From Stomoxys calcitrans (lineage: Eukaryota; Arthropoda; Insecta; Diptera; Muscidae), in the NCBI RefSeq assembly GCF_963082655.1, contig NC_081552.1, forward strand, positions 98,768,323-98,832,322: 64,000 nucleotides of DNA, written 5' to 3'. Position 1 is the first letter of the stretch, and every line of letters starts with the position of its first letter. Under the pieces are notes generated by a model, which was not told the DNA's origin, ran no database searches, and worked only from the letters and a program-made list of their open reading frames with translations. Shown one piece after another: positions 33,075 through 44,814 of this stretch. A program made the position numbers and the translations under genes.

Positions 33075-35290
33075 TAGCTGAACCGGGCCATCTCGGCTGC
33101 ACCTTCTTTTACTTTATATGGAACAAAATAATCCTTTGAATATTTATTTTCGACAATTAAAGAGCTTCTAATAAAATACCATGCTACGACAATAATATAT
33201 GTATATCGCAATATAAATGCCTTTATCCGAGTCCCATATGATCTTTACAGGTCTATGAATTCGCTCGCAGGGTTTAGGGTCCATTAGATATACTCAATTA
33301 TTAAAAGTCTTTATTTCAGCTCGATATTGTCATGATGTCCGGGGTTGAGGTGGTCTCTTAGAAATTTTTATTATACCCTCCACCATAAGATGGGGGGTAT
33401 ACTAATTTCGTCATTCTGTTTGTAACTACTCGAAATATTCGTCTGAGACCCCATAAAGTATATATATTCTTGATCGTCGCGACATTTTATGTCGATCTAG
33501 CCATGTCCGTCCGTCTGTCCGTCCGTCCGTCCGTCCGTCCGTCTGTCCGTCTGTCCGTCCGTCAGTCCGTCCGTCCGTCTGTCTGTCGAAAGCACGCTAA
33601 CTTCCGAAGGAGCAAAGCTAGCCGCTTGAAATTTTGCACAAATACTTCTTATTAGTGTAGGTCGGTTGGTATTATAAATTGGCCATATCGGTCCATGTTT
33701 TGATATAGCTGCCATATAAACCGATCTTGGGTCTTGACTTCTTGATCCTCTAGAGTGCGCAATTCTTACCCGATTGGAATGAAATTTTGCACGACGACTT
33801 TTGTTATGATATCCAACAACTGTGCCAAGTATGGTTAAAATCGGTCCATAACCTGATATAGCTGCCATATAAACCGATCTTGGGTCTTGACTTCTTGAGC
33901 CTCTAGAGTGCGCAATTCTTATCCGATTGAAATGAAATTTTGCACGACGTGTTTTGTTATTATATCCAACAACTGTGTCAAATAAGGTTCAAATCGGTTC
34001 ATAACCTGATATAGCTGCCATATAAACCGATCTTGGGTCTTGACTTCTTGAGCCTCTAGAGTGCGCAATTCTTATCCGATTGGAATGAAATTTTGCACGA
34101 CGTGTTTTGTTATGATATCCAACAACTGAGCGAAGTATTGTTCAAATCGGTCCATAACCTGATATAGCTGCCATATAAACCGATCTTGGGTCTTGACTTC
34201 TTGAGCCTCTAGAGTGCGCAATTCTTATCCGATTGGAATGAAATTTTGCACGACGTGTTTTGTTATGATATCCAACAACTGAGCGAAGTATTGTTCAAAT
34301 CGGTCCATAACCTGATATAGCTGCCATATAAACCGATCTTGGGTTTTGACTTCTTGAGCCTCTAGAGTGCGCAATTCTTATCCGATTGGAATGAAATTTT
34401 GCACGACGTGTTTTGTTATGATATCCAATAACTGTGCGAAGTATGGTTCAAATCGATCCATAACCTGATATAGCTGTCATATAAACCAATCTTGGGTATT
34501 GACTTCTTGAGCTTCTAGAGGGCGCAATTCCTATCCGATTTGGTTGACAATTTTCATGAAGTATTTAATTCTTACTTTCAACAACTGTGTCAAATAAAGT
34601 TCAAATAGGTTCATAACCTGATATAGCTGCCATATAAACCGATCTTAGGTCTTGACTTCTTGAGCCTCTAGAGTGCGCAGTTATTATCCGATTTGCCTGA
34701 AATTTTGTATGACGGATTTCTCATTACCATCAACATACGTGTTTATTATGGTTTGAATCGGTTTATAGCCCGATACAGCTCCCATATAAATCGATCTCTC
34801 TATTGTACTTCTTGAGTCCCCAAAGGGCGCAATTCTTTTTCGAATTGGCTGAAATTTTATACAGGACCATATCTTGATATCGCTCTAATAGCAGAGCAAA
34901 TCTTTTCTTATATCCTTTTTTGCCTAAGAAGAGATGCCGGGAGATGAACTCGACAAATGCGATCCATGGTGGAGGGTATGTAAGATTCGGCCCGGCCGAA
35001 CTTAGCACGCTTTTACTTGTTTTTAGGTTACTTTAGAACGGCACACAAATTTTCGCTTAAATCGCACCTTCCGCCACCGAGATCTGGCGTTTCTGAAAAT
35101 TAGGGTAAGGGGGTGAGTCCGCCCCCTTCAGATATCAAAAAATGTAGTACCCTATTTTTACCACGGTATCATTATGCACCATCTGTGAAAATTTCAAGAA
35201 AATCGGTTCAGCCGTATTTGAGTCTATAAGGAACACATAAACAAACATAAAAAACAAGAAACAACCACATTTTGATATCTATATATAAGA
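33075..35290 (-). mobile_element. Helitron-like family C element with a nested DINE-A
   Basis: Left: ACTAGCTGAACCGGGCC, which on the minus strand is a GC-rich stem followed by CTAG then T, the Helitron 3' end. It continues with CTTCTTTTACTTTATATGG to about 33369. After the inserted DINE-A it resumes at 35022 with TTTTAGGTTACTTTAGAACG, through CAGATGGTGCATAA-type sequence (inverted), to TATATATAAGA at 35290. Most of the internal array is gone. Confidence 0.65.
33370..35021 (+). mobile_element. DINE-1-like family A element, complete, nested in family C
   Basis: TTATACCCTCCACCATAAGA start, AAAGTATATATATTCTTGAT block, GTCCGTCCGTC run at 33506-33590, about six monomers and the GGCCCGGCC/CTTTTACTTGTT end. 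Two consecutive monomers near 34070-34300 are almost identical (both with GAGCGAAGTATTGTTC), showing recent unit duplication. Confidence 0.85.
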
Positions 35291-35707
35291 AGAAGTAAAA
35301 GAGGCGCGTGATTAACTGACTGACTGATCAACGCCCAGCCCAAACGGCTAAAGCTAGAGCCATGAAATTTGGCACAAATGTGTGTCGCAGGCGCGGTTTT
35401 GTGATATTTGTACGTTTAGGTACTAAAAGTACGACCATTTTTACCGAGCGCAAACGGATGGGGCTAGAATTATGATTTTAGGCTCAAATTAAAGAGCGTC
35501 GAAAAAAATTTGATTTGGTGACAAAAAGTTTCCAAAAAAGTACCGGACGTGGTAAAAATGGTACGTTTAGTACCGCAATTAGTATTTTTTGGTTCCTTGT
35601 TTGTTAGTTGAGCTAGAGCTCCGAATTTTGCAATTTAGGTTCTCTTTGGCAACCTAAATTGGGATATCAAAGGAGTTTTTTTTACATTTAGAAACAAAAA
35701 AGTACCA
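35291..35707. mobile_element. Dispersed repeat family E, unclassified
   Basis: Starts AGAAGTAAAAGAGGCGCGTG, then TTAACTGACTGACTGATCAA and GCTAAAGCTAGAGCCATGAA, followed by many variants of GTACGTTTAGGTACTAAAAG. Related sequence (ATTAAGCTAGAGCTCTGAAA, TTTGGTACCAAAAAGT) occurs at 47050-47215. The first 20 bases resemble the inverse of a Helitron tail, so it may be another non-autonomous Helitron, but neither end is secure. Confidence 0.45.
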
Positions 35708-37057
35708 ACAAGTAAGAGCGTGCTAAGTTCGGCCGGGCCGAATCTTATATACCCTCCACCATTGATCGCATTTGTCGAGTTCTATGCGCGGTATTTCTTT
35801 TTAGACAAACATAGAATATTGAATAAGAACTGTTATCCTATTGGAGCTATATTAAGTTATAGTCCGATTCGGAATGCCATAATTGAATGCTGATTGACAT
35901 TGTAGAAGTCATTGTGTAATATTTCAGTTCATTCGGATAAGAATTGCGCCTTGTAAGGGCTCAAGAAGCAAAATCGGGAGATAGGTTTATATAGGAGCAG
36001 TATCAAGCTATTGATCGATTCAGACCATACTAGGCACGTATGTTGAAGGTCATGAGAGAAGGCCTTATACAAAATTTCAGCCAAATCGGATGGGAATTGC
36101 GCCCTCTAGAGGTTCGAGAAGTCAAGATCCTAGATCGGTTTATATGGCAGCTATATCAGGTTCTATATCGATTTACGCCATACTTAGCACAGTTATTGGA
36201 AGTTATAACAAAACATCTCATGCAAAATTTCAGCCAAATCTGACGAGAATTGCGCCATCACTTGGCTCAAGAAGTCAAGATCCAAGATCGGTTTATATGA
36301 CAGCTATATCAGATTAAGAACCGATTCGAATCATACTTAGCACAGTTGTTGAAAGTAATACAAAAACACTACGTGCAAAATTTTAGTTAAATCGGACGAT
36401 AATTGCGCCCTCTAGAGGCTCAAGAAGTCAAGACCCAAGATCGGTTTATATGGCAGCTATATCAGGTTATGGACCGATTCGAATAATACCTGCCACAGTT
36501 GTTGGATATCATAACAAAACACGTCGTGCAAAATTTAATTCCAATCGGATGAGAATTGCGCAGTCTAGAGGCTCAAGAAGTCAAGACCCAAGATCGGTTT
36601 ATATGGCAGCTATATCAGGTTATGAACCGATTGAACCATACTTAGCACAATTGTTGGATATCATAACAAAATACGTCGTTCAAAATTTCATTCCAATCGG
36701 ATAAGATTTTCGCCTTCTAGAGGTTCAAGAAGTCAAGACCCAAGATCGGTTTATATGGCAGCTATATCAAAACATGGACCGATAAGGTCCATTTAAAATA
36801 CCAACCGACCTACACTAATAAGAAGTATTTGTGCAAAATTTCAAGCGGCTAGCTCTACTCCTTCGGAAGTTAGCGTGCTTTCGACAGACAGACGGACGGA
36901 GGGACGGACAGACGGACGGACATGGCTATATAGACATAAAATTTCACGACGATCAAGAATATATATACTTTATGGGGTCTCAAACGAATATTTCGAGTAG
37001 TTACAAACAGAATGACGAAATTAGTATACCCCCCATCCTATGGTGGAGGGTATAAAA
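35708..37057 (-). mobile_element. DINE-1-like family A, subtype A2, complete
   Basis: Hairpin end with AGTAAGAGCGTGCTAAG and the A2-specific CTATGCGCGGTATTTC and AGAATATTGAATAAGAACTG segment, monomers, GGACGGAGGGACGGACAGAC run, and CCATCCTATGGTGGAGGG end. It parallels 24418-25587 over most of its length. Confidence 0.85.
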
Positions 37058-37707
37058 AAATTCTATTTTCCATGCCCCTAAAACAAAAAAATCATTTTCT
37101 TAATATATTATGAGCATTTGGTGAAGAAAGCTGGATTTAATGATTTTGGCACAAAATAGAACCTGTTGTGAAAACAAGCAGTTTTATAGCCAAAATTTTA
37201 TTTTTTTATAGAAACCATCAAATGCAACAATATATTAAAACGGATTTCAGATATCTCATTCCTAAGAACTTTCAGAAATTTTTCGCTTTATTATTGGGAT
37301 ATAAAAATGGCAGACTTTTGACAAGCCAATTTCCCCCAAAATAATATGACGGGAAAAATTGTTGTATCTGGTTTTAGTCGTCTACTTTACGCCAATCCAA
37401 ATTTCATCACGATACCTCTTTCCTAACTCGAGCTAGAAATTTTCTAAAGGCACCTTTAGTGAAGAAAGCTGGATTTTGGCATAAAATAGAACCTGTTGTG
37501 AAAACAAGCAGTATTATTGCCAAAAATTTATTTTTTTATAGAAACCATCAAATGCAACAAGATATTAAAATGGATTTCGGTTATCTCATTCCTAAGAACT
37601 TTGAGAAATTTGTTCGCTTTATTTTAGGGATATAAAATTTAGAAATTTTCTAAGGCAGCTCTATTATTGGGTATTTTTCGTCGTTAATGCGAACCTGAGC
37701 ACACAGA
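37058..37707. repeat. Unclassified repeat: two copies of an approximately 180-bp unit, 338 bp apart
   Basis: GTGAAGAAAGCTGGATTT starts at 37121 and again at 37459. Each is followed by AAAATAGAACCTGTTGTGAA, a TTTATTTTTTTATAGAAACC stretch and ATCTCATTCCTAAGAACTTT. The GGGATATAAAA phrase closes both. The sequence is not shared with other parts of the window, and no coding frame is seen. Confidence 0.75.
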
Positions 37708-38250
37708 GGCTCTCCACCATGGATCGCATCTGTCGAGTTCTTTGCGCAGTATCTCTTTTTAGGCAAACAAAGAATAATGAATATGGACAGAGGAGGAGCT
37801 ATATCACGTTATAGTCCGATTCGGACCATAAATGAATGCTGAACATTGTAGAAGTCATTATGTAATATTTCAGTTCATTCGGATAAGAATTGCGAACTTG
37901 TAGAGGCTCAAGAAGCAAAATCAGGAGATAGGTTTATATGGGAGCTGTATCAAGCTATTGATCAATTCAGACCATATTGGATACGCCGTTGTACAAAATT
38001 TCAGCCAAATTGGATGAGTCAAGATCCCAGATCGGTTTATATGGCAGCTATATCAGGTTCTATACCGATTTACGCCATACTTAGCACAGTTATTGGAAAT
38101 CATAACAAAACACCTGATGCAAAATTTCAGCCAAATCGGATTAGAATTGCGCGCTCTATTGGCTCAAGAAGTCAAGATCCAAGATCGGTTTATATGACAG
38201 CTATACCAGATTATGAACCGATTTGAATCATACTTAGCACATTTGTTGAA
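37708..38250 (-). mobile_element. DINE-A2 fragment without its hairpin terminus
   Basis: Starts CTCTCCACCATGGATCGCAT (terminal about 50 bp missing) and carries the A2 CAGTATCTCTTTTTAGGCAA segment and three shortened monomers. It stops at TTAGCACATTTGTTGAA, where an oppositely oriented copy begins. Confidence 0.7.
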
Positions 38251-39031
38251 ATTTTTCACAAATACTTCTTATTTGTGTAGGTCAGTTGGTATTGTAAATG
38301 GGCCATATCGGTCCATGTTTTGATATAGCTGCCATATAAACCGATCTTGGGTCTTAAATTCTTGAGCCTCTAGAAGGCGTAATTCTTATCCGATTGGAAT
38401 GAAATTTTGCACGACGTATTTTGCTATGATATCCAACAACTGTGCCAAGTATAGTTCAAATCGGTCCATAACTTGATATAGCTGCCAATTCAACCGATCT
38501 TGGGTCTTGACTTCTTGAGCCTCTAGAGTGCGCAATTCTTATCCTATTGGAATGAAATTTTGCACGTAGTATTTTGTTATGATATCCAACAACTGTGCCA
38601 AGTATGGTTCAAATCAATCCATAACTTGATATAGCGGCCATATAAACCGATCTTTGATCTTGACTTCTTGAGCCTCTAGAGTGCGCAATTCTTATCCGAT
38701 TTGCCTGAAATTTTGTACTACGGATCCTCTCATGACCATCAACATACCTGTTTATTATGATCTGAATCTGTCTATAGCCTGATACAGCTCCCATATAAAT
38801 CAATCTCTCTATTTTACTTCTTGAGCCCCCAAAGGACGCAATTCTTATTCGAATTTGCTGACATTTTACACAGGTCTCCAACATGTAATAATATAATAAT
38901 AGCAGAGCAAATCTTTTCTTATATACTTTTTTGCCTAAGAAGAGATGCCGGGAGAAGAACTCGACGAATGCGATCCATAGTGGAGGGTATGTAAGATTCG
39001 GCCCGGCCGAACTTAACACGCTTTTACTTGT
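38251..39031 (+). mobile_element. DINE-A fragment without its TATACCC end, head-to-head with the previous one
   Basis: Begins at ATTTTTCACAAATACTTCTT, just inside the microsatellite, and runs to a normal CTTTTACTTGTT end at 39031. With 37708-38250 it forms an inverted pair joined at internal positions. Confidence 0.7.
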
Positions 39032-39047
39032 TATATGTGAGATATTT

Positions 39048-40388
39048 TTATACCCTCCACCATAAGATGGGGGGTATACTAATTTCGTCATTCTGATTGT
39101 AACTACTCGAAATGTTCGTCTTAGACCCCATAAAGTATATATATTCTTGATCGTCGTGAAATTTTATGTCGATCTAGCCATGTCCGTCCGTCTGTCCGTC
39201 CGTCCGTCCGTCTGTCTGTCGAAAGCACGCTAACTTCCGAAGGAGTAAAGCTAGCCGCTTGAAATTTTGCACAAATACTTCTCATTAGTGTAGGTCGGTT
39301 GGTATTGGGCCATATCGGTCCATGTTTTGATATAGCTGCCATATAAACCGATCTTGGGTCTTGACTTCTTGAGCCTCTAGAGTGCGCAATTCTTATCCGA
39401 TTGGAATGAAATTTTGCATGACGTGTTTCGTTATTTCCAACAACTGTGCCAAGTATGGTTCAAATCGGTCCATAACCTTATATAGCTGTCACATAAACCG
39501 ATCTTGGGTCTTGACTTCTTGAGCCTCTAGAGGGCGCAATTCTTATCCAATATGAATGAATTTTGGCACGTAGTATTTTGTTATGATATCCAACAACTGT
39601 GCCAAATATGGTTTAAATCGGTTCATAACCTGATATAGCTGTCATATAAACCGATCTTGGGTCTTGATTTTTGAGCCTCTAGAGTGCGCAATTCTTATCC
39701 GATTGGAATGAAATTTTGCACGACGTGTTTCGTTATTATATCCTCTATGCCATATAAACCGATCTTGGGTCTTGAATTCTTGAGCCTCTAGAGTGCGCAA
39801 TTCTTATCCGATTGGAATGAAATTTTGCATGACGTGTTTCGTTATTTCCAACAACTGTGCCAAGTATGGTTCAAATAGGTCCATAACCTGATATAGCTGC
39901 CATATAAACCGATCTTGGGTCTTGACTTCTTGAGCCTCTAGAGTGCGCAATTCTTATCCAATATGAATGAATTTTGGCACGTAGTATTTTGTTATGATAT
40001 CCAACAACTGTGCCAAATATGGTTTAAATCGGTTCATAACCTGATATAGCTGTCATATAAACCGATCTTGGGTCTTGATTTTTGAGCCTCTAGAGTGCGC
40101 AATTCTTATCCCATTGGAATGAAATTTTGCACGACGTGTTTTGTTATGATATCCAAAAACTGTGCCAAGTATGGTTCAAATCGGTTCATAACCTGATATA
40201 GCTGCCATATAAACCGATCTGGGATCTTGACTTCTTGAGCCTCCAGTGGTCGCAATTATTATCCGATTTGCCTGAAATTTTGTGCGACGGATTCTCTCAT
40301 GACCATTAACATACGTGTTTATTATGGTCTGAATCGGTCTATAGCCCGATACAGTTCCCATATAAATCGATCTCTCTATTTTACTTCT
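39048..40388 (+). mobile_element. DINE-1-like family A element, lacking its hairpin end
   Basis: TTTTTATACCCTCCACCATA start, GTCCGTCCGTCC run near 39180-39222, then monomers. A roughly 320-bp stretch (39531-39720 region) recurs at about 39951-40120 with shared oddities (CCAATATGAATGAATTTTGG, GGTCTTGATTTTTGAGCC), so two monomers were duplicated as a block. It stops at ATTTTACTTCTTG before reaching the hairpin. Confidence 0.8.
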
Positions 40389-40942
40389 TGTTTTTTTTTT
40401 ACTTTCCTGGTCACAGCAAGCGCATTTAGTGACTAATCTTGCCAAAGTTTTTCACAACGATTTTCTCGACAACTACCATAATATCTATAGAGCTTGGTCC
40501 ATACATACGTTCGTCCGATTTTGAGAAATATTGAAATCAAATACTCATTTGAAAGCCGATTCTCTCGAAATTTGGCAGGAAATATTTACTTATGAGTCCT
40601 AATATTACTGGTGAATTTCATAGAAATCGGTTCAGATTTTGATATAGCTGCCATATATGTATATCGCCCGATTTTCATTGTAAGGGTCACAGCAAGCGCA
40701 TAGCCAAAATTTTGTACAATATTTTCCAGGACCCCAATAACTGAGAAGTTTGATCGAAATCGGTTCAGATTTAGTTATAGCTCACATATATATGTTCTTC
40801 AGATTTAGGGTAATTAGTCAACCGTAGTTATTACAGTTTGAAGATATATTTAATAAACCCATGTGAAAACATTCACCGAGGTCGATCAAAATTGACTCAA
40901 AGTTATATATCTTCCACTTCGTACATATAGGGTAGATGTTGG

Positions 40943-41014
<72 letters not shown>

Positions 41015-41045
41015 ATCCATCCATCTTCGGCCTTTCCTTACTGGA
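40389..41045 (+). mobile_element. DINE-like family G element (partial)
   Basis: Units containing GGTCACAGCAAGCGCAT and GAAATCGGTTCAGATTTTGA-type phrases, then a (TA)n run and the family G terminus CGGCCTTTCCTTACTGG at about 41044. The matching inverted terminus is at 12249. Ordinary family A sequence is absent. Confidence 0.5.
40944..41012. repeat. (TA)n microsatellite
   Basis: An uninterrupted TA run of about 69 bp followed by TCCATCCATCCATC. The longest simple repeat in the window. Confidence 0.95.
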
Positions 41046-41166
41046 TAATAATGATTAACCAATATACCATGTTCCAGAGACGCTAAATTCGATTGGAACA
41101 GCGATATCTCTGGTAAAACAAGTTACATAGACTTTTATACGTATGTAAGGTCTACTATGCGTGTGT

Positions 41167-41403
41167 CATGCACTGGCAGTCAGAAAGAGTTCTACTTTAG
41201 GTTCCTACTTCTTTGAGAACTTGTCTGATTTAGCGGATGTAAACATTCGCAAGCAGTTGGGCTTTTTAAAGCGATCTGGGTGGTTCAACAGTAGGAACTA
41301 GGAGATATCTTCCTTCTTCTGTTCCTGTGGTATCACAATGGGCGAAAACGTCTTAGTGAGTCTAACGGTAGACTGATACATAAGTCTAACCGAATCTATA
41401 CAA
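41167..41403 (+). pseudogene. 3' end of a LINE (I/LOA-like): ORF2 C-terminus and 3' UTR
   Basis: Plus-strand reading gives ALAVRKSSTLGSYFFENLSD, then LADVNIRKQLGFLKRSGWF up to about 41290. This is the style of the end of ORF2 in RNase H-bearing insect LINEs, after the zinc-knuckle region. It is followed by a 3' UTR with TGTGGTATCACAATGGGC and TCTAACGGTAGACTG, phrases I associate with LOA-type LINE 3' ends (from memory). The element is 5' truncated, as is usual for LINEs. It is probably the same family as the RNase H relic at 1105-1500. Confidence 0.55.
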
Positions 41404-41527
41404 TTTATTCGTTGCATTTCTTTATACGAGGGCTGCAATTTAAATTTCTTCCTTATAATGAAAATAAAATTTGAAATTTGATGACAAACATTTTTTTTTT
41501 TGTTTTTCAACGTATACCCTAGAATGA

Positions 41528-42545
41528 TTTTTTTTATACCCTCCACCATAGGATGGGAGTATACTAATTTCGTCATTCTGCTTGTAACTCCTCGAAATAT
41601 TCGTCTGAGACCCCATAAAGTATATATATTCTTGCTCGTAGTGACATTTTATGTCGATCTAGCCATGTCCGTCCGTCCGTCTGTCTGTCGAAAGCACGCT
41701 AACTTCCGATGGAGTAAAGCTAGCCTCTTGAAATTTTGCACAAATAATTCTTATTTGTGTAGGTCAGTTGGTATTGTAAATGGGCCATATCGGTCCATGT
41801 TTGGATATAGCTGCCATATAAACCGATCTTGGGTCTTGATTTCTTGAGCCTCTAGAGTGAGCAATTCTTCTCCGATTGGAATGAAATTTTGCACGACATG
41901 TTTTGCTATGATATCCAACAACTATGCCAAGTAAGGTTCAAATCGGTTCATAACCTGATATAGCTGCCATAAAAACCGATCTGGGGATTTGACTTCTTGT
42001 GCTTGCAGAGGGCGCAATTCCTATCCGATTTGGCTGAAATTTTGTAAGGCGTATTTTATTCTTATTCCCAAAAACTATGTCAAATAAGGTTCAAATCGGT
42101 TCATAACCTTATATAGCTGTCATATAAACCGATATGGGATCTTGACTTCTTGAGCCTCTAGAGGTCGCAATTATTATCCAATTTGCCTAAAATTTTGTAC
42201 GACGAATTCTCTCATGACTATCAACATACGTGTTTATTATGGTTTGAATCTGTCTATAGCCCGATACAGCTCCCATATATATCAATCTCTCTATTTTACT
42301 TCTTGAGCCCCCAAAGGGCGCAATTCTTATTCGAATTGGCTGACATTTTACACAGGTCTTCAACATATAATTTAATTTTGGTTCAAACAGGACCATATCT
42401 TGATATCGCTCTAAGCAGAGCAAATTTTTCTTATATCCTTTTATGCCTAAAAAGAGATGCCGGTAAAAGAACTCGACGAATGCGATCTATGGTCGAGGGT
42501 ATATAAGATTCGGCCCGGACGACCTTAGCCCGCTTTAACTTGTTT
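41528..42545 (+). mobile_element. DINE-1-like family A element, complete
   Basis: TTTTATACCCTCCACCATAG start, very short GTCCGTCCGTCTGTCTG run, about four monomers and a degraded terminus (GGCCCGGACGACCTTAGCCC, TTTAACTTGTTTT). The terminus mutations suggest an older copy. Confidence 0.8.
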
Positions 42546-42572
42546 TACCTATTTAGAATATAGAGGTTTAAA

Positions 42573-43045
42573 TCTACATATGTATATAAAAATGAATTTG
42601 TGTTTGTTTGTTTGTGGGTTTGTTAATTTGTTTGTTCCGTATAGACTTAAAACCGGCTAAACCGATTTCTTTGAAATTTTCACAGATTGTGGGGAGTGGT
42701 CCGGAAAGAGCAAAAGGCTATATAATTTTTTAATATCGCATTGGGGGCGGACCCTCCCCCTTACCCCAAAAGTATCATTCAAAAATTAATGTGGACCGAT
42801 TGGGACAATATGGGACTTAAATGAAAGGTATTCAAGAGTAGAGTTCAAATTCCATATTAAAAATTGGGTCCAAGTAATTGGGGGCCGCCCCGACCCCAAA
42901 AACCCCCCATAATAGGTTTATTGGACGATAATGACAATATGGGGCTCGAATGAAAGGTATTCGCGAGTATATTATGAATATGTTCAGGAAGGAGGTATAG
43001 GCTATGTAATTTGTTGGAAGGGGGCGAATCCTCCCCCGTTCTGAA
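42573..43045 (+). mobile_element. Helitron-like family C, 5' end fragment
   Basis: Begins TCTACATATGTATATAAAAA then TGAATTTGTGTTTGTTTGTT: the TC start expected of a Helitron, preceded by A. It continues with CGTATAGACTTAAAACCGGC, the GGGGGCGGACCCTCCCCC block and two array units, and is cut off by a family B fragment. Confidence 0.65.
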
Positions 43046-43712
43046 CTATATACGACATGGATGTCGAAAAGCCTAACATATGTAACTGTGTCAAATTTCA
43101 GTGAAATCGGATTATAAATGCGCCTTCAAATTTCAGCGACATCGGACAATAAATGCGCCTTTTATTGGCCCAAAACCTAAAACCAAGATACCTGTCTATA
43201 CGCCAGCTTCCAAATCTGGACCAATCTGTGCGATATTGCAGAAGTATGTCAAGGGGCTTAACTTAACTCACTGTCCCAAATTTCGGCGACATCGGACAAT
43301 AAATGCGCCTTTTATGGGCCCGAAACCTTAAATCGAGAAATCGGTCTTTATGACAGATATATACAAATCTGGACCGATCTGAGCCAAATTGGCGAAGGAA
43401 GTCGAAGGGCCTAACACAACTCACTGTCCCAAATTTCAGCTAAATCGGAAAATAAATGTGACTTTTATGGGCCTACGGCCCTAAATCGGAGGATCGGTCC
43501 ATATGGGGGCTATATCAAGATATAGTCCGATATAGCCCATCTTCGAACTTAACCTGTTTATGGACAAAAAAGAATCTGATCTAGACGATCGTCTTAGAAT
43601 TTAACACTGATCAAGAATATATATACTTTATAGGGTCGGAATTGGATAATACGATGTTGCAAACGGAATGCAAAATTAATATACCCCCATCCTTCGGTGG
43701 TGGGTACAAAAA
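43046..43712 (-). mobile_element. DINE-1-like family B element, lacking its hairpin end
   Basis: Four monomers (CAAATTTCAGTGAAATCGGA, TATGGGCCTACGGCCCTAAA) then AAGAATATATATACTTTATA and CCCATCCTTCGGTGGTGGG. The hairpin end and the microsatellite are missing. Confidence 0.7.
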
Positions 43713-43741
43713 AAGACTAAATGATGATTATTTAATAGGTA

Positions 43742-43793
43742 GTCATATGGTATGGTGAATAGTCATTCATAGACAACCATCATACCATATGAT
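43742..43793. repeat. Hairpin-forming inverted repeat
   Basis: GTCATATGGTATGGTG (from 43742) pairs with CATCATACCATATGAT (from 43778) with two mismatches around a loop of about 20 bp. It lies in a 280-bp non-repetitive stretch (43713-43993). No function is suggested. Confidence 0.6.
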
Positions 43794-43993
43794 CCACTCT
43801 AAGCAAGTAGCACTTACATTTAAATTAGTGTCATCTGGCAGTCTTCAACTAAAACTGTTTGATCCAAATTTATTTGGTTGATCTAATTAAATACATGCCA
43901 ACATGAACAGAGAGAGGGAAGAGTTGTAAAAATTAATCATCAGCATATATCTTTGTTATGACAATATATCGTCCTTTGAATAAAGAAAAATAA

Positions 43994-44814
43994 ACAAGTA
44001 AAAGCGTGTTAAGTTCGGCCGGGCCGAATCTTATATACCCTCCACCATGGATCGCATTTGTCGAGTTCTTTCCCGGCATCTTTTCTTAGGCAAAAAAGGA
44101 TGAAAGAAAAGGTTTGCTCTGCTATTAGAGCGATATCACAGGACCACAGTTGAATTATATGGAGACTGGAGACCAGTGTAAAATGTCAGCCAATTCGAAT
44201 AAGAATTGCGCCCTTTGGGGGCTCAAGAAGTAAAATTGAGAGATCGATTTATATGGGAGATGTATCGGGCTATAGACCGATTCAGACCATAATAAAAACA
44301 TATGTTGATGCTCATGAGAGGATCCGTCGTACAAAATTTCATTCCAATCGGATAAGAATTGCGAACTCTAGAGGCTCAAGAAGTCAAGACCCAAGATCGG
44401 TTTATATGACAGCTTTCAACCATACTAGGCACGGTTGTTGGATATAATAACAAAATACTTAGTGCAAAATGTCATTCAAATCGGATAAGAATTGCACACT
44501 CTAGAGGCTGAAGAAGTCAAGACCCAAGATCGGTTTATATGGCAGCTATATCAGGTTATAAACCGATGTGAACTATACTTGGCACAGTTATTGGATATCA
44601 TAGCAAAACACGTCGTACAAAATTTCATTCCAATCGGATAAGAATTGCGTGCTCTAGAGGCTCAAGAAGTCAAGACCCAAGATCGGTTTATATGGCAGCT
44701 ATATCAAAACATGGACCGATATGGCCCATTTACAATACCAACCGACCTACACTAATAAGAAGTATTTGTGACGAAATTAGTATACTCCCCATCCTATGGT
44801 GGAGGGTATAAAAA
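43994..44814 (-). mobile_element. DINE-1-like family A element with an internal deletion
   Basis: Intact hairpin end and an intact CCATCCTATGGTGGAGGG end, but the sequence jumps from AAGAAGTATTTGTG to ACGAAATTAGTATAC. The microsatellite and the AAGAATATATATACTTTATG block are gone. It ends against jockey-like LINE sequence. Confidence 0.8.
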
